DNA of 64,000 nt from Burkholderiales bacterium (GCA_947381415.1 CANCVB010000008.1:34450-98449), one strand, 5' to 3'; shown: positions 1-8,622, numbered from the stretch's first letter. Program-made: numbers and translations. Notes: a model not told the origin generated them from the letters alone.

Positions 1-387
1 TTCTATACCGAGTTTTTTGAAATTCACACCCAGCTGTGTATGGGTGCCGCCATACAGCGTGCGTGCCGCCACAATGTGGTCGCCTGCTTGACAGACATTG
101 AGCAAAGCAATCATTTGTGCAGCCATACCGCTGCCGGTGGCCACAGCAGCTCTGCCACCTTCCAGCGCTGCAATTCGCTCTTCCAGTACCGCAACCGTTG
201 GATTGGACAAACGTGAATACACATTGCCAAAGGTCTGCAAATTGAACAAGCTTGCCGCGTGTTCAGGGCTGTCAAACACATACGAACTGGTTTGGTAAAT
301 GGGGACAGCACGGCTGCCAGTTGCAGCATCGGGAATTTGTCCTGCATGCAGGCTCAAGGTATCAAAACCAAATTTGCGATCAGCCAT
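1..387 (-). CDS. metY: O-acetylhomoserine aminocarboxypropyltransferase (MetY), N-terminal part
   Basis: Partial gene; the first 129 codons are visible and the rest lies left of the window. The product is the PLP-dependent enzyme that condenses O-acetylhomoserine with sulfide or methanethiol in cytosolic methionine synthesis. Visible marks of the Cys/Met metabolism PLP family are the opening [17 protein letters not shown], the YSRLSNPT stretch, the ALEGG turn and the ATGSGMAAQ loop; the PLP lysine would lie outside the window. The start ATG (385-387) follows the upstream CoA-binding gene by 7 bases, so the two are probably cotranscribed. MetZ/CGS relatives are possible, but the N-terminus reads as MetY. 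Confidence 0.88.
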   Translation of the reverse strand, partial: MADRKFGFDTLSLHAGQIPDAATGSRAVPIYQTSSYVFDSPEHAASLFNLQTFGNVYSRLSNPTVAVLEERIAALEGGRAAVATGSGMAAQMIALLNVCQAGDHIVAARTLYGGTHTQLGVNFKKLGIE

Positions 388-394
388 GGTGGTA

Positions 395-871
395 TCAGTG
401 AGGTGGCAAGGGGCGGCGGGCAGAGATGACGCCGGTGTTCACGCCAAACCAGCCCAGCCCTCCGAACAATCGCGCATGTTCAATCTTCACACAGCGGTCC
501 ATCACCACGGTCAAACCCGCTTGCGCGGCAATGGTTTTTGCTTCTTCGTTCACAACGCCGAGTTGCAACCACAGCACCTTGGCGCCAATCGCCACAGCTT
601 GATGGGCAATTTCAGGTGTGTCAGCAGGCTTGCGAAAAACGTCAACCATGTCTACAGGGTGGGGGATGTCTTTCAGGCTGGGATAGCAGGTTTCCCCCAG
701 AATCTCTGTGTATTTAGGGTTCACCGGAATAACGCGATAACCATGTTCTTGCATGTATTTGGCCGCAAAATAAGAGGGTCGAAACCAGTCAGCGGACAGG
801 CCGACCACGGCCAATGTACGGTGGTTTTGCAATGCGTGGCGAAGGGTGCGAATGTCGCTCATAAGAGTCAT
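395..871 (-). CDS. CoA-binding domain protein (YccU type)
   Basis: 158 residues, a single Rossmann-like CoA-binding domain (CoA_binding_2). Visible landmarks: [13 protein letters not shown] near residues 23-35, the VIPVNP strand around 46-51, and [10 protein letters not shown] around 73-82. Such stand-alone domains are widespread, bind CoA or a nucleotide, and have no firmly assigned reaction. It lies directly upstream of metY with 7 bases between stop and start, which suggests one transcript. Two in-frame ATGs (871 and 862) are close together; either could be the start. Confidence 0.85.
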   Translation of the reverse strand: MTLMSDIRTLRHALQNHRTLAVVGLSADWFRPSYFAAKYMQEHGYRVIPVNPKYTEILGETCYPSLKDIPHPVDMVDVFRKPADTPEIAHQAVAIGAKVLWLQLGVVNEEAKTIAAQAGLTVVMDRCVKIEHARLFGGLGWFGVNTGVISARRPLPPH

Positions 872-1065
872 ATTAGCCCAAAAACAGAATAAATTTGCTT
901 TATTCGGAAATTCAAGGCATAGTACAAGGCTTCGATTATCAAGTTTTTGTCGTTGTAGTGCGTTTCTAGTTCTGCCCCTTACACGGTATTTCTCCCTTCG
1001 TCACATCGCTTTCTTGACCTTCGACCCCGAGGGGGGCTTCCCTTTTTTTTAAAGAAATGTAAGAC
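872..1065 (+). promoter_or_regulatory. Divergent promoter region and long leader of the cold-shock gene
   Basis: About 190 bases between the divergent CoA-binding gene and csp. Just before the csp start there is a C-rich/G-rich block (about 1024-1042) followed by a run of eight T. Cold-shock genes often have long leaders that refold with temperature, and the C/G block plus T-run could be an attenuator. The pairing is short and imperfect by eye, so this is a suggestion only. Confidence 0.35.
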
Positions 1066-1272
1066 ATGGCAACAGGTACAGTGAAATGGTTTAACGAGTC
1101 CAAAGGTTTTGGTTTCATTACTCCCGAAGACGGCGGCAAAGATTTGTTCGCTCATTTTTCAGCAATCCAAAATCAGGGTTTCAAGACCTTGGCAGAAGGT
1201 CAGCGCGTCAGTTTTGACGTGACCACCGGCCCCAAAGGCTTGCAAGCTTCCAACATCAAATCCGCCGATTAA
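1066..1272 (+). CDS. Cold-shock protein, CspA family
   Basis: 68 residues forming one cold-shock domain, the usual length of the family. The RNA-binding motifs are intact: RNP1 KGFGFI around residues 13-18 and RNP2 DLFAHF around 26-31, with conserved aromatic residues W8, F15 and F17. The cytoplasmic protein binds single-stranded RNA/DNA and melts structure. infA follows after 24 bases, so the pair is likely cotranscribed, a sensible pairing for translation after temperature change. Confidence 0.95.
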   Translation: MATGTVKWFNESKGFGFITPEDGGKDLFAHFSAIQNQGFKTLAEGQRVSFDVTTGPKGLQASNIKSAD

Positions 1273-1296
1273 GCGCACGACGCTTTAGGCAGGACG

Positions 1297-1554
1297 ATGT
1301 CCAAAGAAGAAATGCTGGAAATGTCCGGCATGGTACGTGAGGTGCTTCCCGACTCACGTTACCGTGTCACTTTGGACAACGGCCACGAACTCGTGGCCTA
1401 CACCGCCGGAAAAATGCGCATGCACCACATACGTATTTTGGCGGGTGACAAGGTCACTTTGGAGCTCTCTCCTTACGACATGACCAAGGGCCGTATCACC
1501 TTTCGACACATCGAAGGCAAAGGACCCAGCGGTCCCAGAAAACGTCGGTTTTGA
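1297..1554 (+). CDS. infA: Translation initiation factor IF-1
   Basis: 85 residues with an S1/OB fold. The central part ([20 protein letters not shown], then [15 protein letters not shown] and [10 protein letters not shown]) is typical IF-1. The protein is longer than the usual 72 residues because of extra basic residues at the C-terminus ([10 protein letters not shown]), as in the second infA copy of many betaproteobacteria. An AGGA sequence precedes the ATG. IF-1 binds the ribosomal A site during initiation. The gene sits behind csp and its stop overlaps the TTG start of the next gene. Confidence 0.95.
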   Translation: MSKEEMLEMSGMVREVLPDSRYRVTLDNGHELVAYTAGKMRMHHIRILAGDKVTLELSPYDMTKGRITFRHIEGKGPSGPRKRRF

Positions 1555-2234
1555 CTACCAGCCCAACCGATTCAAGCGGTTTGGGCTATTTGGTCAAGCG
1601 CGAAACTGTCGCTGTCGCAGGCGGCGCCGACCTGCATATTCGATCCCTCTTAGACAAACAACAATGGCATGACCCGCTAGGTCTGGCTTTGTCCATGGGC
1701 GTGTCTTCAGCCACATGGCCATTGTTTGGTTTGGTCTGGCCCTCGGCACAAAAAATGGCCGATCTCATGCAGACGTGGCCCTTAGACAATTTACGTATCC
1801 TTGAAATTGGCTGCGGCTTGGCCTTGGCCAGTTTGGTTATTCATCGCCGTTTGGGCAATGTCACCGCATCAGATTACCACCCCTATACCGAGCGTTTTTT
1901 ACAAGCCAATTTATTGTTGAATGCGTTACCCGTTATGGCTTATCAAAGTGGCCATTGGGAACGCGATAACCCATTGTTGGGTGAGTTTGATCTGATCATT
2001 GGCAGTGATGTTTTGTATGAACGGAACCACCCATCGCAACTCGCAGACTTTATCCAAAGACATGCAGCACGTCATTCACAGGTACTGATCATTGACCCCA
2101 ATCGTGGCCAGCGTAGCAATTTCAACAAGCGAATGGTCCTGCATGGATTTGATTTGGAAAAAAGCGATATTGTTTTGCCACTCAGCGACCTGACACCTTA
2201 CCGAGGCAGTTTGCTGAATTACCAACGTCATTGA
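1551..2234 (+). CDS. SAM-dependent methyltransferase, Methyltransf_16-like
   Basis: 227 residues. A class I SAM-binding core is visible: [17 protein letters not shown] around residues 81-97 (motif I), TASDYHP around 105-111 (acidic end of strand 2) and the [12 protein letters not shown] segment around 143-154, where DVLYE matches the DxxY-type motif of the lysine-methyltransferase group (PF10294). The substrate is unknown; the family methylates proteins, often lysines. The TTG start overlaps the infA stop, which suggests translational coupling to the csp-infA transcript. Confidence 0.8.
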   Translation: MTTSPTDSSGLGYLVKRETVAVAGGADLHIRSLLDKQQWHDPLGLALSMGVSSATWPLFGLVWPSAQKMADLMQTWPLDNLRILEIGCGLALASLVIHRRLGNVTASDYHPYTERFLQANLLLNALPVMAYQSGHWERDNPLLGEFDLIIGSDVLYERNHPSQLADFIQRHAARHSQVLIIDPNRGQRSNFNKRMVLHGFDLEKSDIVLPLSDLTPYRGSLLNYQRH

Positions 2235-2237
2235 ACC

Positions 2238-2948
2238 TCAGTCGTTCAGAACATGGCCATCGACCACCTCTATGGTTCGGTCGCAACGTGCAGACAGCAT
2301 AGGGTTGTGGGTGACAAACAATACTGCTGTACGGTGCTGTGTACACATATCGCGCAACAGGGCAAACACACTGTCCGCACTTTTGGAGTCAAGGTTGCCT
2401 GTGGGTTCATCGGCCAAAACCAAGGCCGGTTGCATGGCCAAAGCCCGAGCGACAGCCACTCTTTGTTGTTGTCCACCTGACAAATGGGAGGCTTGGGCGT
2501 TCAGCCAAGGTGTCAATCCCACCATGTCTAACAACGCTTTGGCGCGCTCGCGCATGCTTGCATTGGCGAAACCTGCGTCGCCATACAGGGGCATCATCAC
2601 GTTTTCCAGTGCAGAAAATGCAGACAGCAAATGATGGTACTGAAACACAAACCCAATGCTGTGACCTCTCAATTCTGTGAGTTTGGTGTCACTCAGTGAT
2701 GTCGTCTCCATCCCCTTGATACGCAAGCGTCCCGAAGTGGGTCTATCGAGCAAACCGATGGTGTTAAGAAGTGTGCTCTTACCTGAACCTGAGGGCCCCA
2801 TGACTGCACAAAACTCTCCAGGGTAGAGTGTCAAATTGATGCCGTGCAATACCTCCGTTTCATTCGCCTCTCCCAAGTTGAACGATTTGCATATGCCTTG
2901 AAGCTCAAGGACAGCTGGCATGGCAGTAGGCGTCTGTGTCATGCTCAC
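2238..2948 (-). CDS. ABC transporter ATPase, LolD/MacB type
   Basis: 236 residues with a complete nucleotide-binding domain: Walker [10 protein letters not shown] (51-59), Q-loop FVFQ, signature LSGGQQQRV (about 157-165), Walker B VLADEP and a distal H-loop histidine (THNP). It resembles LolD and the ATPase part of MacB. It is the last gene of a three-gene operon and its start overlaps the permease stop by four bases. Together they would form a mechanotransmission-type exporter moving substrate out of the periplasm or outer leaflet; the substrate is unknown. Confidence 0.9.
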   Translation of the reverse strand: MSMTQTPTAMPAVLELQGICKSFNLGEANETEVLHGINLTLYPGEFCAVMGPSGSGKSTLLNTIGLLDRPTSGRLRIKGMETTSLSDTKLTELRGHSIGFVFQYHHLLSAFSALENVMMPLYGDAGFANASMRERAKALLDMVGLTPWLNAQASHLSGGQQQRVAVARALAMQPALVLADEPTGNLDSKSADSVFALLRDMCTQHRTAVLFVTHNPMLSARCDRTIEVVDGHVLND

Positions 2949-4180
2949 CCCCTGATCGCAACCACTGGGTCTAAGCGAGCTGCTCGCAAGGCGGGTGCAA
3001 ATGCAGATAACAAACCGGTAAATGTTGCCAACACCAAGGTTTGAATGAGCAAAGCTGTGTCAAACGTGAGTGCAAACATGACGCTACCGTCTGCATTGCG
3101 CATATTGTGTTGCCACAGATACAAGGCGGATGCACCTATCCCCGAGCCCAGCAATGCACCGCCCAGACCCAGCAGGCCACCTTGCAGCAAAAAAATGCGC
3201 AATACCTGTCCTCGCGTAACACCCATGGCGCGCAATATGCCGATTTCACGCGAGCGTTGAACCACCGAGACCACCAGCACGCTGGCAATACCAAAGCTCA
3301 CCGACAAAGCCACAAAAAATCGGATGGCGGTATTGGCTGTGGTTTGCGCTTTGACGGCAGTAAAAAACTGTTCATTGGTTTTTATCCAACTGTCAGCCTG
3401 CAGGCCTGTTCGAGCATGAATTTTTTGAGCTGTGGTTTCAGCTTGGTAGACGTCGTGCATGACCAGGTCAATAACGGTAGCGCCCCCAGTCATGTCAAAC
3501 AAGGTTTGGGCATTGCGAAATGCCACATACGTGTTGCGACTGTTTGCACCTTTGCTCCCTAAATCAAATATACCCACAACGGTTAGCATGAGTTGTCTTC
3601 CACTGGCCGCAGAAAGACGCAACTTGTCGCCCACACCCAGTCCTAAATCAATAGCAAGCTCAGTACCAATCACCACACTCTCACTGGTGATGTTGGCACG
3701 ACCTCGCACAATTTTGTCGGGCAAAGGAATCACTTGAAAATACAGGGCAGGTAATACACCCGTAACCGTCACTGCACGGCTGGCTTCGCCGCGTACCGCC
3801 AATGCAGATCCAGTCACGGCAGGCGAAACGACTTTCACTTCGTGCATGCCTGCAAGCTGTACCAACAAACTTTGCCACTGGTCAATGCTTTTAAAGCGTT
3901 GCAAAGGCACTTGAATAAGGGGAAAGACAGTCTCATCGTTGTTTGGTTGACGCAATGATCTGGCTATCTCCTTGGGTGTCAGCAACTGAATATGGGCTTG
4001 TCCCGTCAGAACGCGGATGACGAAATTACTTTGCATACCTGTGAGCAATGCTGACATGAAAACGATCACCGCAACACCAATGGCAATACCGATGACAATG
4101 AAAGCGGTTTGAACCTTGCCTTCTTGCAAAAACCGTATGGCGACCACCCACTCAAAAGGCTGCCAGTTTGGTATTTTCAT
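2945..4180 (-). CDS. FtsX/MacB-type ABC permease
   Basis: 411 residues in the four-helix layout of the FtsX/LolC/MacB group: one helix near residues 22-46, a large periplasmic MacB_PCD-like domain to about residue 280, then three helices in the last 130 residues, including the [19 protein letters not shown] coupling segment that contacts the ATPase. It overlaps the genes on both sides by four bases, so adaptor, permease and ATPase are made as a set. A lipoprotein-trafficking Lol role is less likely because an HlyD adaptor is present. Confidence 0.88.
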   Translation of the reverse strand: MKIPNWQPFEWVVAIRFLQEGKVQTAFIVIGIAIGVAVIVFMSALLTGMQSNFVIRVLTGQAHIQLLTPKEIARSLRQPNNDETVFPLIQVPLQRFKSIDQWQSLLVQLAGMHEVKVVSPAVTGSALAVRGEASRAVTVTGVLPALYFQVIPLPDKIVRGRANITSESVVIGTELAIDLGLGVGDKLRLSAASGRQLMLTVVGIFDLGSKGANSRNTYVAFRNAQTLFDMTGGATVIDLVMHDVYQAETTAQKIHARTGLQADSWIKTNEQFFTAVKAQTTANTAIRFFVALSVSFGIASVLVVSVVQRSREIGILRAMGVTRGQVLRIFLLQGGLLGLGGALLGSGIGASALYLWQHNMRNADGSVMFALTFDTALLIQTLVLATFTGLLSAFAPALRAARLDPVVAIRG

Positions 4181-5382
4181 GGCTGTTTGACACGTACCCG
4201 TGAGCCTGCATGAATAGCCACTTCGGTGACGGGTATCACACTGTCACCCGCTTGCAGACCTGCCAGTACTTCTGCCGTGTATTTGCTTTGCAATCCCAAG
4301 ATGACAGGAACACGGGTTGCATGTTTGCCAATAATCGTCAATACCCAAGTGGATGCTTTGTCTGCGATGTGCACTGATGTCAAGGGAATTTGCAAAGCAG
4401 CTTCGCGTCGGTTTACCTCTATATCAACAGACACCGTCATGTCTTGCGTAAGAAAAGCAGGCGCATCCAACACCTTGAGCTTGACCTCGACCGAGCCCCG
4501 CAGCGGGTCAACGCCTGGGTTGATAAATACCACTTCAGCATTGAAGACCTGATCTGCAAAAGCATCTGCACTGAATAGCGCGGGTTGTCCTAGCCGCACC
4601 CATTTCAAGTTTTTCTCATCGATTTGAACAACCAACTCAGTCACACCATCGGGCGACAAAACCAGCAACACTTTACCTGCTTGAACACCGTCGCCTGCCT
4701 CTACGTTGCGAGCAATCAGCACCCCGCTGCGGGGCGCCACGATACGGGTGTATGCAAGTCTGGCCTGAGCCAGGTCAACATTGGAATGGGCCTGTTGCAG
4801 CGCAGCTTGTGCATTGGCAATTTCGCTGCCATTGGCTTGCACATTGCGCCATTGATGCTGGGTGATGAGTAATTGTGAGCGAGCCAGACTGACTTGTCTT
4901 TGCGCTTCTTCTTTGGCGGACGCACCCACGAAGGCTTTGTCATACAACTGTTGGGTGCGAGTCAAACTGTTTTCTGCACTGAGCAAATTGGCTTGTGCCT
5001 GCGTTTGCGCTTGCGCAGCAACCGGTTCACTGACCTCTTGCAATTGACGTAAATGGGTTTGTGCTTGTGCAACCGATGCCAAAGACTGTTGTAGCCCCGC
5101 CTTGGCCTCGCTATGTTCGAGGGTCAAGAGCAATTGGCCTTTCTGGACATGCTGACCCTCATTTACCGAGACCGACGCAACAGAGGCGGTGATTTGGGCG
5201 CTCACATCTATACGATGAGGACTTTGAACATGTCCACTGGCCACAATGGTTTGCACAATGGTTCCCACGGTGGCTGTGTGAACCACTATTTCAGGTCCTA
5301 GCCACCAACGTTGATAGATGACAAGCGTCATCACCGCCAAAACCAAAAGTCCCGTCAACCCAGCCCATACACGCTTACTCAT
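4177..5382 (-). CDS. Periplasmic adaptor (HlyD/MacA family) of ABC exporter
   Basis: About 401 residues: an N-terminal membrane anchor (VWAGLTGLLVLAVMTLVIY), a biotinyl-lipoyl half (VNEGQHVQKGQLLLTLE), an Ala/Gln-rich coiled-coil hairpin and the second lipoyl half (IVAPRSGVLIARNVEAGDGV), then barrel domains. I chose the ATG at 5382 (MSKRVWAG). A GTG nine bases earlier is better spaced from an AGAGGAG site. The open frame extends to 5463, but a perfect FNR-type box overlaps that point, so the longer form is unlikely. First gene of the exporter operon. Confidence 0.87.
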   Translation of the reverse strand: MSKRVWAGLTGLLVLAVMTLVIYQRWWLGPEIVVHTATVGTIVQTIVASGHVQSPHRIDVSAQITASVASVSVNEGQHVQKGQLLLTLEHSEAKAGLQQSLASVAQAQTHLRQLQEVSEPVAAQAQTQAQANLLSAENSLTRTQQLYDKAFVGASAKEEAQRQVSLARSQLLITQHQWRNVQANGSEIANAQAALQQAHSNVDLAQARLAYTRIVAPRSGVLIARNVEAGDGVQAGKVLLVLSPDGVTELVVQIDEKNLKWVRLGQPALFSADAFADQVFNAEVVFINPGVDPLRGSVEVKLKVLDAPAFLTQDMTVSVDIEVNRREAALQIPLTSVHIADKASTWVLTIIGKHATRVPVILGLQSKYTAEVLAGLQAGDSVIPVTEVAIHAGSRVRVKQP

Positions 5383-5462
5383 AGGGTGCACATCAAAGAA
5401 CTCTCCTCTATCAACATCTAACGATGGTGAATGAAATGTAGGACAGTAATGTGTTTCATGCA

Positions 5463-5476
5463 TTGATCTTCATCAA
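5463..5476. promoter_or_regulatory. FNR-type box TTGAT-N4-ATCAA
   Basis: A perfect dyad TTGATCTTCATCAA, identical to the classical FNR consensus. It lies about 80 bases upstream of the exporter adaptor start and about 160 bases upstream of the divergent plus-strand gene. A four-cysteine FNR is encoded at 10221-10952, so oxygen-dependent control of the exporter is plausible. The site match is seen; the regulation is inferred. Confidence 0.65.
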
Positions 5477-5635
5477 TCGTTAACCACCCATATCTTTGCG
5501 TTCTTTGGGTGGATGTTCGTTATCGAGCAGACATCAAGCTTTTCACACCGTAAGGTCAATGCTTTGTCGTTGGCCAATGAATGACTCTGTATGCACTGGC
5601 CAATTGCATGCCTTTCATATTCCAAAGGAACCATT

Positions 5636-6127
5636 GTGAAATCACCTGAGAACGTACTAACGCAACATCATTCAAATTTCAGAAGAAAAATTGCCGTATG
5701 TGTGATTGTCTTGACGCCCATGTATGTTTTTGCGGATTTGTCTCCTGCACTTGACCGAGGCAGCATTTCGATTGGAGAACTGCTAACCAACCCAAAAATT
5801 GATGTAGGCATCAGTACACCCTATGGAAACGTGCAAACTGGAGATGTCTCGCTGGGTAAACAAAAAATGCCCCGCGTAAAAGCAGAAATCATCCTTTTTG
5901 ATAACCAGGGCATTTCATTTGATACCTACAAATACAAACGAAGCTATACAGCAGGATTTCATGAAGTTGGAAATATTGCTGGAAACTCAATCACGGCAGA
6001 TGGAAACGCCTCACTGGATGTGCAGCTTGACTACTCAAAACTGGCATATAAGTGGTGGTTAGGTAGTGAAAATACCGTTTTGGGGATTGGATTGGGCGCT
6101 GCCTATTACAAACTTTTATTTCAATAA
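5636..6127 (+). CDS. Exported outer-membrane-type protein, probably truncated
   Basis: 163 residues from a GTG start (5636) preceded by AAGGAACCATT; the frame is also open from an ATG at 5591, with no better ribosome site. A signal peptide is visible (RRKIAVCVIVLTPMYVFA, cut before DLSP). The rest has alternating strand-like segments (VKAEIILFDNQGISFDTYKY, LDVQLDYSKLAYKWWLG) as in small beta-barrels. It ends abruptly at GLGAAYYKLLFQ, where a barrel would be expected to continue, only 19 bases before the next start. I read it as a shortened relic or a frameshifted gene. No specific function is recognised. Confidence 0.55.
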   Translation: MKSPENVLTQHHSNFRRKIAVCVIVLTPMYVFADLSPALDRGSISIGELLTNPKIDVGISTPYGNVQTGDVSLGKQKMPRVKAEIILFDNQGISFDTYKYKRSYTAGFHEVGNIAGNSITADGNASLDVQLDYSKLAYKWWLGSENTVLGIGLGAAYYKLLFQ

Positions 6128-6146
6128 CTCTATCAAGGAAAACATC

Positions 6147-6461
6147 ATGGAAATGCGAAAAACCATCTACACCCTACTGGCATCAATCACTTTGTTGATT
6201 GCAACAGGGTGTGCAGTTACCAGAGACCAAGAAACCGTAGGCGCCTACGTTGATGACAGTGTGATAACCAGCACCGTTAAAAGCCGTCTTTTCGATGACA
6301 AAACAGTGGATGGCTCAGCTGTCAGCGTAGAGACGATGAATGGCACGGTCATGTTGTCTGGTTTTGCAAAAAGTGCAACTGAAAAGAAAAACGCAGAAAT
6401 GATTGCGTCTAAGGTTAAAGGCGTAAAGACGGTTAAGAATGAACTCTTGGTTCGTCCGTAA
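6147..6461 (+). CDS. BON-domain lipoprotein
   Basis: 104 residues from the ATG at 6147, which has AAGGA nine bases upstream. Signal peptide and lipobox are clear (LLIATGC, acylated Cys near residue 21). The remainder is one BON domain with the typical DDSVITSTVKSRLF helix, the VSVETMNGTVMLSGFA strands and the final VKTVKNELLVRP. BON lipoproteins (OsmY/DolP-like) sit in the periplasm facing phospholipid and respond to envelope or osmotic stress. A strong terminator follows, closing this transcript. Confidence 0.88.
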   Translation: MEMRKTIYTLLASITLLIATGCAVTRDQETVGAYVDDSVITSTVKSRLFDDKTVDGSAVSVETMNGTVMLSGFAKSATEKKNAEMIASKVKGVKTVKNELLVRP

Positions 6462-6494
6462 CTCAAGTATTACAGACTTAAGCTAGGACAATCC

Positions 6495-6540
6495 ACAAGC
6501 CCAATGCATTGAAATGCATTGGGCTTGTTTTATTTTTTCT
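6495..6540 (+). terminator. Rho-independent terminator
   Basis: A perfect 16-bp inverted repeat (6495-6510 with 6513-6528, ACAAGCCCAATGCATT and its complement) followed by a T-rich tract TTTATTTTTT. It terminates the plus-strand BON gene. The minus strand has no T-run on its exit side, so it is probably one-directional. The stop codon of the convergent minus gene lies inside the T tract. Confidence 0.9.
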
Positions 6541-6751
6541 TTTCCATTTCATGGCCAATGACACCACCAACAGCAGCGCCACCCACCGTGCCTGCAGTGC
6601 TGCCGCCTGTCAAGATCGCACCGCCTATGGCGCCTGCGCCTGCGCCGATGGCCGTTGATTTCTCCTGTTCAGTCATTCCAGCACACCCAGTGAGAATGGT
6701 TGACGCCAAAGCAGTCATGGCTAAAGTGTGGTTGAAGAAATGCATACTCAT
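6530..6751 (-). CDS. Glycine-zipper lipoprotein (SlyB/OsmB-like)
   Basis: 73 residues: signal peptide with lipobox STILTGC, then a hydrophobic Gly/Ala-rich zipper (IGAGAGAIGGAILTGG and VGGAAVGGVIGHE) and a charged tail. Small glycine-zipper lipoproteins are outer-membrane stress proteins. It is transcribed away from the yqjD-like operon, sharing the 6752-6939 intergenic region. Initiation could be at either of two ATGs (6751 or 6745). Confidence 0.82.
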   Translation of the reverse strand: MSMHFFNHTLAMTALASTILTGCAGMTEQEKSTAIGAGAGAIGGAILTGGSTAGTVGGAAVGGVIGHEMEKKK

Positions 6752-6782
6752 ATTGAAGACCTTTCATTGCGGTAAGTGAATC

Positions 6783-6799
6783 ATTCGCGAAATGCGAAT
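6783..6799. promoter_or_regulatory. Inverted repeat ATTCGC-N5-GCGAAT
   Basis: A perfect 6-bp dyad with a five-base spacer in the shared region between the glycine-zipper gene (minus) and the yqjD-like operon (plus). It lies 32 bases upstream of the minus-strand start, a suitable place for an operator. The binding protein is unknown. Confidence 0.35.
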
Positions 6800-6832
6800 T
6801 TCACCAACATAAATCAAACTATCGGGTAAGTC

Positions 6833-6848
6833 TGTGCGATGAGATACG
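6833..6848. promoter_or_regulatory. Degenerate Crp-like motif TGTGC-N6-ATACG
   Basis: Shares 12 of 16 positions with the motif at 11015-11030, and the TGTGCG half with the perfect palindrome at 8572-8589. It sits midway between divergently transcribed stress-type genes. A site for one of the neighbouring Crp-family regulators is possible; the right half is weak. Confidence 0.3.
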
Positions 6849-6939
6849 TATACAAAATGAATGGTGTTGGTGCGATATCAGACAGACCAAAAAAATCTGC
6901 AGAAGTAGTATTCCCACTCCTTAAACTGAAAAGATCAAT

Positions 6940-7266
6940 ATGACAACCCGTACAACCGTCGCAGAGAACATCGATGCAGCCGCATCAGGTATCAACGATT
7001 CCGTTCATGAATTTATCCGAGAGGCCAAACCCATGTTGAATCAAGCAGCTGAACGTTCTCAAGAATTTGCACATAAAAGCTTAAATGCTGCAAGCAAAGC
7101 CAAGCATGATTTTGAAGATTCTGCGCGCGATTTGACGAGCCATGCAAGTCACATGATTCGCAATGAACCTTTCAAAGCAATGTTGGTTGCGGCCGGAGTG
7201 GGCGCGGCGGTAGCGGCACTGATCGGCTTACTTGTTCGCCCGCATTCCAATCAGCGCGATCATTGA
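6940..7266 (+). CDS. yqjD: DUF883 / YqjD-ElaB family membrane-anchored protein
   Basis: 108 residues: an amphipathic, mostly helical N-terminal part (residues 1-75), then the family's C-terminal anchor (NEPFKAMLVAAGVGAAVAALIGLLVRP). E. coli YqjD/ElaB are inner-membrane-anchored stationary-phase proteins reported to bind ribosomes. The gene overlaps the next start (TGATG), giving a yqjD-yqjE order as in enterobacteria. Confident family, inferred role. Confidence 0.85.
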   Translation: MTTRTTVAENIDAAASGINDSVHEFIREAKPMLNQAAERSQEFAHKSLNAASKAKHDFEDSARDLTSHASHMIRNEPFKAMLVAAGVGAAVAALIGLLVRPHSNQRDH

Positions 7267-7655
7267 TGTTACGTGTCATTTTTAAACTGATGGTGCTGCA
7301 CCCACAATTGCTGTTAACGCATTTTAGGAATTACAGCATTCTTGTGCTTGCTGAAGGCTCAAAGGCATTGATGACGTGGAGAACGCAAATGTTCCTCTAT
7401 GTTGTAAGTGCTTTTCTCTGCTTGATGGCATTTTTCAGTTTAAGCATGGCACTGCTGCTTTGGGCTGCATTGCCATCTGTTAATCCAATGGCATCATGGA
7501 TATTGATTGCGTTCCCTTGTTTTTTACTGGGTGCCAGTGGTCTGATTTTTCTGGTTGCAAAAAAATACATGAAAAACCATTTTTTAAAATCACTTCGTAA
7601 CCAAGTAGCGCTTGACAAAGAAGTCATAGCCAGTTTTTTACAGGCAAGCAAATGA
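7266..7655 (+). CDS. yqjE: YqjE-like membrane protein (phage-holin superfamily fold)
   Basis: 129 residues with two transmembrane segments (about 45-70 and 78-100) between basic ends. It fits the Phage_holin_3_6/YqjE group that follows yqjD in many proteobacteria. The ATG at 7266 overlaps the yqjD stop (TGATG), and its own stop overlaps the ATG of the next small gene, so all three are coupled. Nothing else here is phage-like, so the holin label reflects fold only. Confidence 0.75.
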   Translation: MLRVIFKLMVLHPQLLLTHFRNYSILVLAEGSKALMTWRTQMFLYVVSAFLCLMAFFSLSMALLLWAALPSVNPMASWILIAFPCFLLGASGLIFLVAKKYMKNHFLKSLRNQVALDKEVIASFLQASK

Positions 7656-7831
7656 TGAATAGGTGGAATCATGTATCTGCGGACCAAATGTTAGCCGCAT
7701 CCCGAACCAATTTAGCAGTAGCGCTCAACACACCGTTGCTGGTATCGGCGGTTCATTGGTGGACATTGATGCTCGACCTCAAAAAACACGGTAAAAAAGA
7801 TCAATCAAGTAGCCATGGTGTTAGGGAGTAA
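7652..7831 (+). CDS. Small protein, third gene of the yqjD-yqjE operon
   Basis: 59 residues, starting MMNRWNHVSADQMLAASRTN and ending in a lysine-rich SSSHGVRE tail. The ATG overlaps the yqjE stop (AATGATGA), the usual sign of coupling. Position and size match the yqjK slot of the enterobacterial yqjCDEK cluster, though I cannot claim homology. The last 27 bases overlap the 3' end of the convergent Crp-family gene. Confidence 0.6.
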   Translation: MMNRWNHVSADQMLAASRTNLAVALNTPLLVSAVHWWTLMLDLKKHGKKDQSSSHGVRE

Positions 7832-8524
7832 TCGGTCATACTCTTTCTTTACAACCAAATAACATTCACAGCTTCTGTGTTCGATGCCAAGACGATCTTT
7901 CACTTCGATCTTGCCTCTTGCATAACTGATTAACCCGGCTTTTTGTAGCTTCCCTGCTGCTTCGGTCACGCCTTCGCGACGAACACCCAGCATGTTTGCA
8001 ATCAATTCTTGGGTCATGACCAATTTATTCGTGGGCAATCTGTCCATGCTCAATAACAACCATCGGCACAGCTGCTGATCTAAGGTGTGGTGTCTGTTAC
8101 ATACAGCCGTTTGCGTTGCCTGGGTCATAAGCGCTTGCATGTATCTCAATAATAAATGCATGACGGGCAAGGACAGATTGAATTCTTTGATTAATTTTTC
8201 AGCATTCAGACGAATACACGTTCCAGCACTTTGAACAACAGCGCGGCTGGGCGTTGTTTGTCCACCCATGAAAAGTGAAACCCCAATAATGCCCTCATTT
8301 CCAACGACTGCAATTTCAGCACATGCGCCATTTTCTAGGACAAATAACAGTGAAATGATGGCGTCAATCGGAAAATAAGCGTATGTCATTTTTCCGCCGG
8401 ATTCATAAAGCACTTGACCAAGCTGCAAATCAATCATTTCAAGGTTGGGCTCCCATCTTTGCCACTCCTCATCCGGCAGTGCAGCCAATAGTTGGTTGCT
8501 ACTTTTAATGACTAATCTCTTCAT
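7805..8524 (-). CDS. Crp/Fnr-family transcriptional regulator
   Basis: 239 residues: N-terminal cNMP-binding fold (about 20-145) without the FGE...RxA cassette needed for cAMP, then a winged helix-turn-helix whose recognition helix reads MLGVRREGVTEAA. A second regulator at 11265 has nearly the same helix (MLGVRRASITLAA), so the two may read similar operators. There are no FNR-type N-terminal cysteines. A perfect palindrome (8572-8589) lies 48 bases upstream and may be autoregulatory. The ligand is unknown. Confidence 0.85.
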   Translation of the reverse strand: MKRLVIKSSNQLLAALPDEEWQRWEPNLEMIDLQLGQVLYESGGKMTYAYFPIDAIISLLFVLENGACAEIAVVGNEGIIGVSLFMGGQTTPSRAVVQSAGTCIRLNAEKLIKEFNLSLPVMHLLLRYMQALMTQATQTAVCNRHHTLDQQLCRWLLLSMDRLPTNKLVMTQELIANMLGVRREGVTEAAGKLQKAGLISYARGKIEVKDRLGIEHRSCECYLVVKKEYDRLLPNTMAT

Positions 8525-8571
8525 TTATAAATCCAGTAAAACTGTAATTTAGCTTGTTTTAATGAATTTTT

Positions 8572-8589
8572 ATGTGCGCTATGGCACAT
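8572..8589. promoter_or_regulatory. Crp-like palindrome ATGTGC-N6-GCACAT
   Basis: Perfect 6+6 dyad with a six-base spacer, the same geometry as the E. coli CRP site (TGTGA-N6-TCACA) but with C/G in the discriminating position. It is just upstream of the minus-strand Crp-family gene at 7805-8524. Related sites occur at 11015, 6833 and 19823. Confidence 0.5.
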
Positions 8590-8622
8590 TTAAATTTCAT
8601 TCAATTTATATTCAGTTTGTCA

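Noticed and set aside
7266..7655. Prophage remnant, suggested by the holin-like fold
   Set aside because: It is the YqjE slot of a yqjD-yqjE operon and no other phage gene is nearby.
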